DNA of 64,000 bases from positions 43,622,001-43,686,000 of the forward strand of contig CM077597.1 in NCBI GenBank assembly GCA_039654915.1, given 5' to 3'. Numbering within the stretch: position 1 is the first letter of the stretch; every line of letters starts with the position of its first letter. A program made the translations under genes and the position numbers. Origin of the DNA: Aquilaria yunnanensis (Eukaryota > Streptophyta > Magnoliopsida > Malvales > Thymelaeaceae). The notes beneath the pieces were generated by a model. The model had not been told where the DNA came from and ran no database searches. It saw nothing but the letters and a program-made list of their open reading frames with translations. Below, piece by piece: positions 25,603-35,588 of the stretch.

Positions 25603-27306
25603 CACCTATTGGATGCTGAAGTTATCAGGGAGGTAAAATACCCCGAATGGTTAAGCAACGTGGTCATTGCCACAAAAGAAGGTAGCAGCAAAATCTGGAT
25701 GTGCATTGATTTCAGAAACTTGAACGATGCTTGCCCGAAAGACTCATTTCCCCTCCCGCCAATAGATCAACTGGTAGATTCAACGGCCGAATACGGGCTC
25801 CTGAGCTTCCTAGATGCCTTCAGCGGCTACCATCAGATAAGGATGGACCCCGAAGATGAAGAGAAAACTGCCTTCATCACCGAGGGAGGAACGTACTGCT
25901 ATGTCAGAATGCCCTTCGGGCTCAAAAATGTAGGAGCCACCTACCAGAGACTGATGAACAAGGTCTTCAAGGACCAAATGGGGAGAAACATGGAGGTATA
26001 TGTTGATGATATGATAGTCAAAAGCAAGCTGCCCGGCTACCACGTTGCAGATTTGGAGGAAACCTTCCAAAAGCTCAGAGCCTTCAGGATTCGCCTTAAT
26101 CCCGAGAAGTGTATCTTTGGCGTGACCTCGGGAAAATTCCTTGGGTACATGGTATCCGAAAGAGACATCGACGCCAATCCTGAGAAGATTAAGGCTCTGC
26201 TTGAGTTCCGAACTCCTGCCACAGTCAAAGACGTGCAGAGACTAACCGGAAGAATAACCTCTCTGAGCAGGTTTATTTCCAGGTACGGAGATAGGTGTAG
26301 ACCTTTCTTCAAAGTCCTCACAAAGGCAGCAAAGATGGAAGGCGACCTCGGAACAAACAATCATCCTTGGGACGAAGATTGCCAAAAGGCCTGGGAAGAA
26401 CTCAAAGTCTACCTGGCCAGCCTGCCGACTCTGCGACAACCTCGGGAGGGAGAACCCCTCGTACTGTACCTCGCCGTCACAGAAAAGGCCGTGAGCTCGG
26501 TCCTGGTGAAAGAAGAAGGGCCGAAACAATGGCCGGTCTACTACGTCAGCAAGTCCCTGCATGGCGCCGAAGTCAGGTACCCTTTGCTTCAAAAAGCTAT
26601 ATACGCCTTGGTGCTTGCAGGAAGAAGACTGCGACCATATTTCCAGGCTCACCCCATCATCGTCCGAAGTAGTCTACCACTACGGGATGTTATGAAGAGA
26701 GTTGATCATTCGGGAAGGCTCTCCAAGTGGTGCATAGAGCTTGGCGAACACGAAATCACGTATGAGCCTCGGAAGGCCATAAAAGCCCAAGCATTGGCAG
26801 ATTTTATCGCCGAAATACCCACCACTGAGGAGAACCACTCAGATCCGAAAGAAGGTGAGCCAGAATGGACCTTGCATGTTGACGGAGCCTCGGGGTCCGA
26901 ACACCAGGGAGCTGGAATAGTTATCAGAGGACCCGAAGGCCTCGAGGTGATGAAGGCTATCAAGTTCAGCTTCAACGTCACCAATAATGTGGCTGAGTAT
27001 GAAGCCCTCATAGCGGGATTACGCTTGGCCAGAAAGATTGGCGTGAGAAACTTAAGGGCTCACAGCGATTCCCAGCTGGTAGTTCGGCAGACGGCAGGAG
27101 ATTATGGGGCGAAGGACCCAATCTTGGCAAAATACCACGAGCTGGTAACAAAACTCATCCAAGAGTTTGACGCCGTGCGGATCGAAAATGTACCCCGGTG
27201 GAATAACACTGAGGCAGATTGCTTAGCGAAGTCCAAAACATACACCGAGGTGCTAGACCATCCAAGCATTTCCGTGCTAAGCGTAACGACCTCGGGAACA
27301 GGGTAG
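25603..27306 (+). CDS. Gypsy-1 reverse transcriptase and dual RNase H
   Basis: Open from 25,603 (internal Met at 25,609). RT motifs in order are MCIDFRNLNDACPKDSFPLP, LLSFLDAFSGYHQI, MPFGLKNVGATYQRLMN and the catalytic YVDD at 25,999-26,010. A first, gypsy-type RNase H region follows (LYLAVTEKAVSSVLV, then SKWCIELGEHEITYEPR). A second, complete RNase H starts at HVDGASG (~26,875) with AEYEALIAGL, AHSDSQLVV and NTEADCLAK. A second RNase H after RT is a recognised trait of the Tat/Ogre group. The enzyme copies RNA to cDNA and degrades the RNA strand. The frame is cut by TAG at 27,304 (probably from TGG) and TGA at 27,322 (probably from CGA). Confidence 0.92.
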   Translation, partial: HLLDAEVIREVKYPEWLSNVVIATKEGSSKIWMCIDFRNLNDACPKDSFPLPPIDQLVDSTAEYGLLSFLDAFSGYHQIRMDPEDEEKTAFITEGGTYCYVRMPFGLKNVGATYQRLMNKVFKDQMGRNMEVYVDDMIVKSKLPGYHVADLEETFQKLRAFRIRLNPEKCIFGVTSGKFLGYMVSERDIDANPEKIKALLEFRTPATVKDVQRLTGRITSLSRFISRYGDRCRPFFKVLTKAAKMEGDLGTNNHPWDEDCQKAWEELKVYLASLPTLRQPREGEPLVLYLAVTEKAVSSVLVKEEGPKQWPVYYVSKSLHGAEVRYPLLQKAIYALVLAGRRLRPYFQAHPIIVRSSLPLRDVMKRVDHSGRLSKWCIELGEHEITYEPRKAIKAQALADFIAEIPTTEENHSDPKEGEPEWTLHVDGASGSEHQGAGIVIRGPEGLEVMKAIKFSFNVTNNVAEYEALIAGLRLARKIGVRNLRAHSDSQLVVRQTAGDYGAKDPILAKYHELVTKLIQEFDAVRIENVPRWNNTEADCLAKSKTYTEVLDHPSISVLSVTTSGTG

Positions 27307-27324
27307 AAGGACCCCATAAAGTGA

Positions 27325-28539
27325 TACCTCGCAGAGAATGAGCTTCCCGAAGACGCCGACAATGCTGCAAGACTGCGAAGACGCGCCGGAAGATTCTTCC
27401 TGATTGGTGAAGAGTTATATCGGCAAGGATATGCAAATCCGCTGCAGAGATGTGTGGGCGAAGAGGATACTGAGATGGTCCTCGAAGAAGTTCACGAAGG
27501 CATGTGCGGCTCGCACATTGGAACTGATGCCCTTGCAGCAGTGATACTCCGCCAAGGATACTTCTGGCCTACCCTGAGAAAGGACGCAAGGCAGTTCGTC
27601 CAGAAGTGCGGTAGTTGCCAGAGACATGCAAAAATCCAGAGGATACCCTCGGAAATGGTAACGTCGGCAGACTATCCTTGGCGCTTCGCAGTCTGGGGTA
27701 TAGACCTTATTGGGCCACTCCCCACAGCGCCCGGAGGCGTGAAATTCTGCGTGGTAGCAGTGGACTATTTCTCAAAGTGGGTAGAGGCAGAACCACTAGC
27801 AACTATCTCGGCAAAAGAAGTGCAGAAGTTCATATGGAAGAACATCGTATGCAGATTTGGCATACCGAGGGTACTAGTAGCTGATAATGGATCCCAGTTC
27901 ATAGACAAAGGATTCCAGGAATTCATCAGCGACCTCGGAATAAAGATGCACTTCGCCCCAGTAGCTCACCCCCAAAGCAATGGGCAGGTGGAAGTATCAA
28001 ACAGGACCATAAAAGATGGCCTGAAAAAGAGACTTGGGGAAGCCAAGGGGAAATGGCCAGGAGAACTCCAAAGTGTATTGTGGAGCTACCGAACGACGCC
28101 GCGAAGAGCCACAGGGGAAACTCCCTTCTCACTCGTCTTCGGAACAGAGGCCATTATCCCAATAGAGATAGTCCAGCCTTCAATGCGGGTGCAAGTATTT
28201 GATGAAGGCGGAAACGACCTCGGTCTGAGAACTAAGCTCGACCTTGTGGCCGAACACAGAGAAATAGCCGAGCTGAGAAGAAAAGCTTTCCAGCAAAGAG
28301 TGGCCGCGGCTATCAACTTAAAAGCCAGGCCAAAAGAAATAAAAAAAGGAGACCTCGTTCTCCGAAAGGCCGACTTTGCACCCCGAAGGCCATTTCACGG
28401 AGTACTTCGCGCAAATTGGGAAGGACCTTATCTGGTTCTCGCCGAAGTACGAAAAGGCGTGTACAAGCTTGGCGACGCCGAAGGTGTAGAATTGAAAAAC
28501 ACTTGGCATTCAGACGCCTTGAAAAAATTCTACGCCTAA
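27325..28539 (+). CDS. Gypsy-1 integrase
   Basis: Open from 27,325, in the same frame as the upstream parts; the first internal Met is at 27,454. The N-terminal zinc-binding His/Cys region is HEGMCGSHIG...CGSCQRHAK. The catalytic core is complete: counted from that Met, the Asp of WGIDLIGPLP is about residue 84, the Asp of ADNGSQF about 144 and the Glu of SNGQVEVSNRT about 180, a D,D-35-E spacing. WSYRTTPRRATGETPFSLV follows, then a C-terminal region with GDLVLRKA and ANWEGPYLV. It ends normally at 28,539. The enzyme inserts the cDNA; the 5-bp target duplication fits this family. Confidence 0.93.
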   Translation, partial: YLAENELPEDADNAARLRRRAGRFFLIGEELYRQGYANPLQRCVGEEDTEMVLEEVHEGMCGSHIGTDALAAVILRQGYFWPTLRKDARQFVQKCGSCQRHAKIQRIPSEMVTSADYPWRFAVWGIDLIGPLPTAPGGVKFCVVAVDYFSKWVEAEPLATISAKEVQKFIWKNIVCRFGIPRVLVADNGSQFIDKGFQEFISDLGIKMHFAPVAHPQSNGQVEVSNRTIKDGLKKRLGEAKGKWPGELQSVLWSYRTTPRRATGETPFSLVFGTEAIIPIEIVQPSMRVQVFDEGGNDLGLRTKLDLVAEHREIAELRRKAFQQRVAAAINLKARPKEIKKGDLVLRKADFAPRRPFHGVLRANWEGPYLVLAEVRKGVYKLGDAEGVELKNTWHSDALKKFYA

Positions 28540-29309
28540 AGTTGAGCGGAGGAGATATATTGTACAAGAAATATTCTAAGTACAGAATGGTCTGGAGAAG
28601 AACGGTCTTGAGAAAAATTTTTAAGTATACCAAATTGTCCAAGACAGAATTCCGCGAAGGTGCTCGCCACGAAAAAAGCAGATGTGACTTCCCGAAGTCC
28701 CTTGAGCGAACATGCTCGGGAAAAAGGGAAAGCAAGAATCTCGCAAAAGTACACGCCAAAACAAAAGCAGAGAAAATTTTCCGAACACCCTTGAGCGAAC
28801 ATGCTCGGGAAAAAGGGAAAGCAAGAATCTCGCAAAAGTACACGCCAAAACAAAAGCAGAGGTAATTTCCGAACACCCTTGAGCGAACGTGCTCGGGAAA
28901 AAGGGAAATGAGCAATCTCGTGAAAATTTTCCTAAGTCCCTTGAGCAAATATGCTCGGGACAATAGGAAGACAGAAAAATTTGGCTGAAGGTTTTCCGAA
29001 GTCCCTTGAGCGAACATGTTCGGGATAAAAGGGAACAAAAAGCCTGCAAAAGACTTAGCCAAATTTTTACAAACTTTCCAGAAAGTCTCTTGAGCGAGCA
29101 CACTCGGGACAAAGGAAGGTAAAAAGTTTCTTTGGTTGCAGGTTTTCCGAAAGTCTCTTGAGCAAACGTGTTCGGGACAGTGGAAATGAAGAAACTTGCA
29201 AGAAAGGACTTAGCCAAAAGATTTTTCATTTAGAGCAAACGCTGCCTTACAAAAGAAGTGCCCAAAGAAGGAGCACAAAGGAGAAAAATAAGAGGAGCCC
29301 TAAAACAAA
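28540..29309 (+). repeat. Gypsy-1 convergent 3' region with seven hairpin-like repeats
   Basis: This stretch lies between the end of integrase (plus strand) and the end of the antisense gene (minus strand), so it would carry both transcript ends. A core close to CTTGAGCGAACATGCTCGGG recurs at 28,701, 28,790, 28,878, 28,940, 29,005, 29,089 and 29,157. Each core holds a GAGC...GCTC-type inverted repeat. The first two units also share a long near-identical tail, spaced ~89 bp. I see no credible protein here. A role in RNA structure, 3'-end formation or packaging is only a guess. Confidence 0.75.
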
Positions 29310-31658
29310 CTAGGGAGAGCCGGGCGGACGAAGACCTGGAAGCTTCAGATGCTCGGCCTTGGACCACTGCAACCGAGGTCCCTCAGGAATATTTAGGCCC
29401 TCCAGAAAAGAGAGGTCCAAATCTGGGAACCTCTGCAGGACTTGGTGCCGAGCAAGACAGAAGCCGTCCTGAAAGGCGACCTTGGCCATTTGATCAGAAG
29501 TATGTTTTTGAACACCAAGGTTGTTGAGCTCATCCCTCAGCTCAACAATCTCCTCCTCCAGCTCGCTTATCACCAGTGTCCCTCCGGACTCCTTCTTCAG
29601 AGCCTCGACCTCGGCTCGGAGAGCATTGTTCTCATCCGTCAACCTCGCCGCAAGACTGTCAGAAACAGCCTTGTCCTTGACAAGATCTCCGTTGGCGGCG
29701 AGCAGCCCCTTTACTTGGTCGCCGAGGTCGGCAATCTTCCGGGAGGAGTCCTTTTCAAGTTCTTCTCTCTTCTTCGAGAACTCTTCCCGAGCGGCGGCGA
29801 TTTGCTGAGAACAATCCGCTGCCAGCTGCTGGTTGCTGGCGACCACCTTCGCAAGCGAAGCCTTCGCTTCACTGAGTTCCCGCGAAGTCGCATCCTTGGA
29901 GGCAGCCTCTCTGGCCACCTGAACTCGGAGGTAACCAGCGTACTCCAGCAGCTACGGCAAGGCAAAAGTCCAGGTTAGTACAAGTCTAAACACTTAGAAA
30001 ATTGAGGAAAAAGAGTGTAAAGACTATACCTGAGCAGCATGCTCGGGGACTTTTGCGGCGAGGGTATTATCCCTCGGGTGAGCCGCCGCAATGGCCCGGA
30101 AGGAGGCGTCAGTGGTCATCCCCTTCCAAATCTCCTTTGTCATTTTTGGACAATCGTCGGAGAGCAAATTCATATCCTCCGTGATTGTCCAAAAGGGCTC
30201 TAAGGGGATCTTCCCCTCAGGGATTTTGGCATCGCGGAGGGCCCGTTTCCTCTCATGAATGGCCCTCCAGCTAGCAGTAAGAGGCTCCTCTGAAAGTGAG
30301 AAGGAAGTTAGGAGTAGAAGAAAAATTCACGAAAAGCAAAGGAGCTGAACTTCGCCTGAAGGCATACCTGGAGGAACCTCGGAGATAGTGTCCTCGGGAT
30401 CCTCGGGCCCCTCGGTAGAAAGACCCTTACCCTTCTGCCGATACCGCTCCTCGGCAGTAGGTACTTCTACCACTACAGTGTTTCTGGGGGCCTCGAGGTC
30501 GGGAGGAGGCACCTCAGCGGAAGTAGCGGGGACCTCGGCCGGTGAAATTTCAACAAGACCAGCCTCTTCGCCAGCTTCTTCTTCAGAAAGCTCTGGCTGA
30601 GGAGGCTGGACAGCCTTCCTAGCTCGCTTCCCCGAGGGCCCCGCCCCTGTCGACTTCCTTCTTCGGGAAGCCGCCTTCTTTGTCTGCTCCCCCTCCTCCA
30701 CTTGGCCAGAAAAGAGGGCCTTGTAATAGGCGGCAGCCCCATCGCCCATCTCTGAAAAAGAGAAGAAATATCAGCGTAAGTCCGAGGAAAAATATAAAGG
30801 GGTGGAAGATTACTCACTTTCGGCAAAAGATTCGAAAGAAGTCTCCCCCTTAAGGAGCTTGACCAGCCAGGAGTCTTTCCCGGCGATGGCGGGAGCGGGC
30901 ATATTGAGGTCAGTCTCGTGCTCCTTAACCACTTTCAGCTCCCGAAGGACTTCTTCGGTCATCAACCTCCAGTTGATAGGAAAGGGGTAAAGAGCACGAG
31001 GAGAGACCTCGGGAACCCAGTCAGCGACTGCCCGAATGCGGCCGTCGAAATCCGCGAACACGAAAGCCAACGGTGGGGTCAGCAGCATCCTCGGATCAAC
31101 GACGTCTGCGTTCAGCACTCCCTGAGCCCATCTGGTCGGGACATCAGACCAGTTCTTATCCACCTTCAGGAAAAAGAACTTAGGCTGCCACCCCTGCCAG
31201 CTATCCTTCATGTCGAAGGTGAAGGTGAATTTTTTGCTCCCGGATCCCCGAGGCAGCAGGAAATAGAAGCCACCCTTCGGGACCACGTAGAGCTTGTAGT
31301 ACTGCATGAAAATGATGAAGTGGGGCTCTATCCCGAACATGCCACACATGCAGAGGTAGGCGTTAAAATAGCAGTACGCGTTCGGGGGAAGCTGGTTCAC
31401 AGCAATGCCATGGAATTGGCAGAACTCGCAAACCACCTTCGGGGGAGGATACTGAAGTCCGGCCTTCAGTTGTGCTCGGAAGACGGTAACCTCGTCGCCG
31501 CGGTTTGAAAAAGCAAAATGGCTAGAACAAGGCAGCCTGGTCACAGAGTAAGAGGGAAGAAAGAATTTTTTCTTCCACCTCTCTAGTTTTTCGGGGGTGG
31601 TACAGCAAGGATGGGCCAGAAGAGGTTTCCAGCTCTCGGGAACAGGCATCGTAGACAT
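29310..31658 (-). CDS. Antisense four-exon gene of gypsy-1 (extra ORF, gypsy-type 'Transposase_28'-like)
   Basis: The start ATG is at 31,658. Inferred exons on the minus strand are 31,658-30,818, 30,751-30,368, 30,289-30,030 and 29,951-29,310. Lengths 841, 384, 260 and 642 sum to 2,127 nt, exactly 709 codons with stop, and no internal stop. Introns are 66, 78 and 78 bp with GT-AG ends. Exon 1 resembles the plant 'putative gypsy-type transposon' family: YPPPKVVCEFC, QLPPNAYCYFNAYLCMCG, PKGGFYFLLPRG, then WQPKFFFLKVD. Exon 2 is basic and Pro/Glu-rich (KKAASRRRKSTGAGPSGKRA). Exon 4 is a long coiled coil rich in Lys, Glu and Ala, ending near FPDLDLSFLEGLNIP. Function is unknown; extra antisense ORFs between pol and the 3' LTR are known in plant Ty3/gypsy elements. 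Gypsy-2 keeps the exon layout. Splice sites come from sequence and homology, not transcripts. Confidence 0.82.
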
Positions 31659-32484
31659 GGAAAAGAGTTTGAGATGGAAAAGAAAATAGTTTCCAGAAAA
31701 AACTCAGAAGACGAGTTTGGAAAAAAACAACAGTTTTCCAGAAAAACTCAGAAAAACAGAGGAATCAGAGTACTCTGGAAATCAAAACCCACCAAAAGAT
31801 TTGCCTGAGGACGCCGTCGTGAAAGTTGGTAGGAAAAGCTCTGATTAAAGAAGCTCCGCCACAGAAAGCAAGATAAAATGCAAGAACAGAGGGCAAAGCA
31901 GAGAGAGAGCAGAAAAACAGTAAGTGGGACTTATGATGGAATGGGCAATTTATAGGCCAAAGGTGGGTAGCCGAAAAGAGATCATAAGTACCCATTGGAG
32001 GCGAACCGTCGCCGTAACTGCCCGCTGCACCCGAAAAGGCGCGCCCTCTGTAAATGACGCGTCTCTCTTCCAATGGCAAGAAGCCGCGTGTCAACCGCTG
32101 CGCAGAAATAGGGGACATGCCTCCCCAAACGTCCCTGGAAAACCGGGACACACCTCCTGATTGGGACACGTCGTTTGACATCCCTGAAAAATGGAGACGT
32201 GCCGCTCAGTCTGACACGCTTGGCCATCAGACCTGCAGAAATAAAAAGCAGGCCACCTCGAGGACACCAAGAGACAGGCTATGGCTGAACAGCCCATGAC
32301 TTTTGGGCAAGAGGTGTATCTTCGGTACAGGCTTTGCCTCGGAGACACCAAAGAATAGGCCAAGGCCGAACAGCCCAGACCCTCAGGCAAAAGGTGCGAC
32401 CTCGGAACAGGTTATGCTTCCCAACAAGACTCCCAACTACAACCTCGGAAAGAGATGCAAACCGAAGTCTTCACTTCGGCTTTC
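31659..32484 (-). promoter_or_regulatory. Upstream and 5' leader region of the antisense gene, gypsy-1
   Basis: Reading on the minus strand, a G-box-like CACGCG (plus-strand 32,085-32,090) is followed by TATAAAT (31,954-31,948), ~135 bp downstream. The ATG comes ~295 bases later. Gypsy-2 and gypsy-3 carry the same arrangement with an intact CACGTG. Several short open frames here are matched in gypsy-3 at the nucleotide level only, so I treat the region as non-coding promoter and 5' UTR. Confidence 0.65.
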
Positions 32485-32498
32485 CAGAGGGGGGCATG
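32485..32498 (+). other. Polypurine tract of gypsy-1
   Basis: A purine run AGAGGGGGG followed by CATG lies directly before the 3' LTR. This is the expected plus-strand primer site. The four-base CATG between the purines and the LTR also occurs in gypsy-2 and gypsy-3. Confidence 0.8.
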
Positions 32499-33365
32499 TG
32501 ATAGCCAAAGGCTATCGCCTCAATCTGGCCGAACACCCTGCCACAACAATGGCCAGAAGAACTGGCGCTTCCCGGGAACAGGTGGAATCATGCACCTCGG
32601 GAGATAGCCGGAGAGCTCCGAGCTTCGGCACGCCAGTAAAACTTGAGGACTCTATTCGCCCCCCAAGGTTGTGAACAGCGCGCCTTCGGAAAAGTGGCAC
32701 CAGACATTGCTGCCCGAACATGATATCCCCGAAGGCGGAACCCCCTGGAACTGGGAACCCCCGAACTGAGGGTATGCTTCCCGAAGAGGCTCTGTCCGAA
32801 CTAGAGGACGACCTCGCCCAGGGACCTCGGGAGTACGGCAGGAGCATTTAAGGAAGCATTTAAGGAAGCCTCTGACACGTCCCACCACAGACGTAAAAAG
32901 TCGCCCTGACGCGCAGACGCCATCAGAATCACATCATGGCCCGTCTCAGCACAAGGCTCGAGGCCATCTGGTTACCAACTATCTGTCCCCTACGCCCAGA
33001 AGTTCATGAGCATCCGACCGCACACGTGTCATGATCTGAACGGACTAGGTATTCCTATATATACAGGAAATAAATACTTGACAGGAGGTTGGTTGGCCGG
33101 AGATACAGCTCCCACACTCTGAGAAAATACCAGGCGAGACTTTTCTGCCTTTCTCTTTGAGCTAGTGACTTTCTCCTTTTTCCGGCCACCACTGATTTGG
33201 GCGTCGGAGGCTCCCCCCCCGGAAAAACACTCCGGGGGCCTCCTAACCCTGTTTACCAGCTTTTCAGGTACTCTCCTTGGGGCGATCCACCTTCCAGGCG
33301 TTCTTCCTCCTAGAAGTCTCTTCAACAGTCATCATGACTCACAACGATGAGGCCCCAGGCCATCA
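32499..33365 (+). repeat. Gypsy-1 3' LTR (867 bp)
   Basis: Same length as the 5' LTR, with about 11 substitutions by eye (roughly 1.3%), nearly all transitions. It starts TGATAGCC after the purine tract and ends CCATCA. CACAA follows, completing the target duplication, and the tandem array then resumes. Confidence 0.95.
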
Positions 33366-34325
33366 CACAACTAATTTCAAATAGAAACACTCATAACTTG
33401 TTTACAATGAAATGGGAACCTTCACAACTAGCATTGAATACAAAGGTTCATAGCTTGCTTGGAGTGGAAATGTTCATAACTTGTAATGGAATAGAAATAT
33501 TCACAACTAGTTTGGAGTAGAAAGTTCCACAACCTGTTTGGAAGAATGGAATGGAAACATTCACAACTAGTTTGGAATAGAAACATTCACAACTAGTTTT
33601 GAATAGAAAAATTCACAACTAGCGTGGAATAAAAACATTTAGAACTACTTTGAAATAGGAACATTCACAACTTGTTTAGAATAGAATGGAAACATTTACA
33701 ACTTATTTAGAATAGATTAAAACAATCACATCTAGTTCAGAATGGAATACTAACATTTACAACTAGATTTGAATCTTGTTGAAACATTCACAACTAATTC
33801 AAAATAGAATACTAACATTTACAACTAGTTTTGAATAAAAAATTCACAACTTGTTTAGAATCAAATGGAAACATTGACAACTAGTTTGGAATAGACACAA
33901 TCACAACTAGTTTAGAATGGAATGGAAACATTCACAACTTGTTTACAATGAAATGGAAACATTCCAAACATTCATAACTTATTTTGAATGGAATGGAAAC
34001 ATTGACAATTAGTTTGGAATAGAAACATTCCCAACTAGTTTAGAATTGAATGGAAGCATTCACAACATGTTTAGAAAGGAATGGAAACATTTAAAACTTG
34101 TTTAGAATAGCAACATTCACAGCTTGTTTAGAATGGATTCAAAACGTTGAAAACTTGTTTGGAATCAATTGGAAACATTCAAAACTTGTTTGGAATAGAA
34201 TGGGAACATTCACAACTTGCTTAGGATGCAATGGAAATATTCACAACTTGTTTAGAATGGAATGGAGACATTCACAACTAGTTAGGAATAGAAACATTCA
34301 AACGTAGCATTGAATTGAAATATTC
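33366..34325 (+). repeat. Main array resumes after gypsy-1, forward monomers
   Basis: Same monomer and orientation as 1,886-22,205, including the CTAGCATTGAATACAAAG marker of the right higher-order domain at ~33,426. Orientation flips near 34,320, where CATTGAATTGAAATATTC gives way to TTGTGATTG-type reversed units. Confidence 0.92.
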
Positions 34326-35588
34326 TAAGCAATTTGTGATTGTTTTTACTCCAAACTACTCGTGATTGCCTTTATTTCATTTCAAACAAGTTGTGAATTT
34401 AGTTGTGAATGCTTCTATGCCAAATTAATTGTAAATGTTTTGAAACAAGTTCTGAATGTTTCAATTCCAAACTAGTTGTGAATGTTTCCTTTCCATTCAA
34501 AACAAGTTGTGAATCTTTTCATTCTAAACTAGTTGTGAACATTTCCATTCCATTCCAAATAGGTTGTGAATGTTTCCACTCATAAGAAATTGTGAGTGAT
34601 TCTATTCCAAATAAGTTGTGGTTGTTTCCGTTCTAAACAAGTTGTGAATGTTTCTATTCCAAACTAGTTGCCGATATTTTCATTCCATTCTAAACAAGTT
34701 GTGAATGTTTATATTCCATTCTAAACGAGTTATGAATGTTTCTATACTAAACAAGTTGTGAATGTTTCTATTCCAAACAAGTTGTGAGTGTTTCTTTTCC
34801 AAATTAGTTGTGAATGTTTCCAATCCATTTTTAAACAAGTTAAGAGCGTTTCTATTACAAACTAGTTGTGAATTCTTCTATTCCATTTTAGGCAACTTGT
34901 GATGTTTTCATTTTGTTCTAAAGTAGTTGTGAATGTTTCTTTTCCAAACTGGTTATGGATGTTTCCATTCCATTCTAAACTAGTTGTGAATATTTCTATT
35001 CTAAACTAGTTGTTAATGTTTCCATTCCATTCTAAACAAGTTACAATTGTTTCTATTCCAAACTATTTTTGAACGTTTTGATTCCATTCTAACCTAGTTG
35101 TGAAAGTTTCTATTCCAAAGTAGTTGTGAATGTTTCCATTCCATTCCAGACTAGTTGTGAATGTTTCCATTCCATTCCAAAGAAGTTGTGAAAGCTTTCA
35201 TTATATTCTACAAAATTGTGAATATTTCTATTCCAATCAAGTTGTGAATGTTTTTATTCCAAACTTGTTGTAAATGTTTCCATTCCATTCTAAAAAAATT
35301 GTGAATGTTTCCATTCGATTCTAAACATCTTGTGAATGTTTCTTTTTCCAAACTAGTTGACAATGTTTCTACTCCAAACCAGTTGTGAATGTTTCCATTC
35401 TATTCTAAACAAGTTCTGAATATTTCTATCCCAATCAATTTATGGATGTTTCCATTCCATTCCAAACAAGTTGTAAATGTTTCTATTCCAAACCTGTTGT
35501 AAATGTTTCCATTCCATTCTAAACAACTTCTAAATGTTTATATTCCAAACTAGTTACCAATGTTTCTATTGTTAGAAATGATGTATAA
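34326..35588 (-). repeat. Outer right block of the tandem array, reversed monomers
   Basis: Tandem ~26/31-bp units reading AATGTTTCCATTCCATTCTAAACAAGTTGTG-like, the reverse complement of the main block and the same sense as 1,082-1,885. It ends at the TGTTACC terminus of element U. No coding capacity. Confidence 0.9.

Larger units (their letters stand above)
22206..33365 (+). mobile_element. Gypsy-1: full-length Ty3/gypsy retrotransposon, Tat-type, with antisense gene
   Basis: An 11,160-bp element with two 867-bp LTRs (TGATAG...CCATCA). It is flanked by a perfect 5-bp target duplication CACAA at 22,201-22,205 and 33,366-33,370, inside the tandem array. The order is LTR, primer site, gag, protease, RT, RNase H, second RNase H, integrase, repeat cluster, antisense spliced gene, purine tract, LTR. 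The integrase-after-RT order is Ty3/gypsy, and the extra RNase H is typical of the Tat/Ogre group. By eye the LTRs differ at about 11 sites, mostly transitions, so the insertion is fairly recent. The gag-pol frame has no frameshift but five nonsense codons, so this copy probably cannot move on its own. Confidence 0.95.

Noticed and set aside
28313..29229. Long minus-strand frames opposite the end of integrase
   Set aside because: They are readings of the seven-fold repeat cluster and of the antisense strand of integrase; not part of the spliced antisense gene and absent in gypsy-2.
1082..35588. CRISPR array
   Set aside because: Units are contiguous diverged repeats without unique spacers, in a eukaryotic context and with no cas genes.
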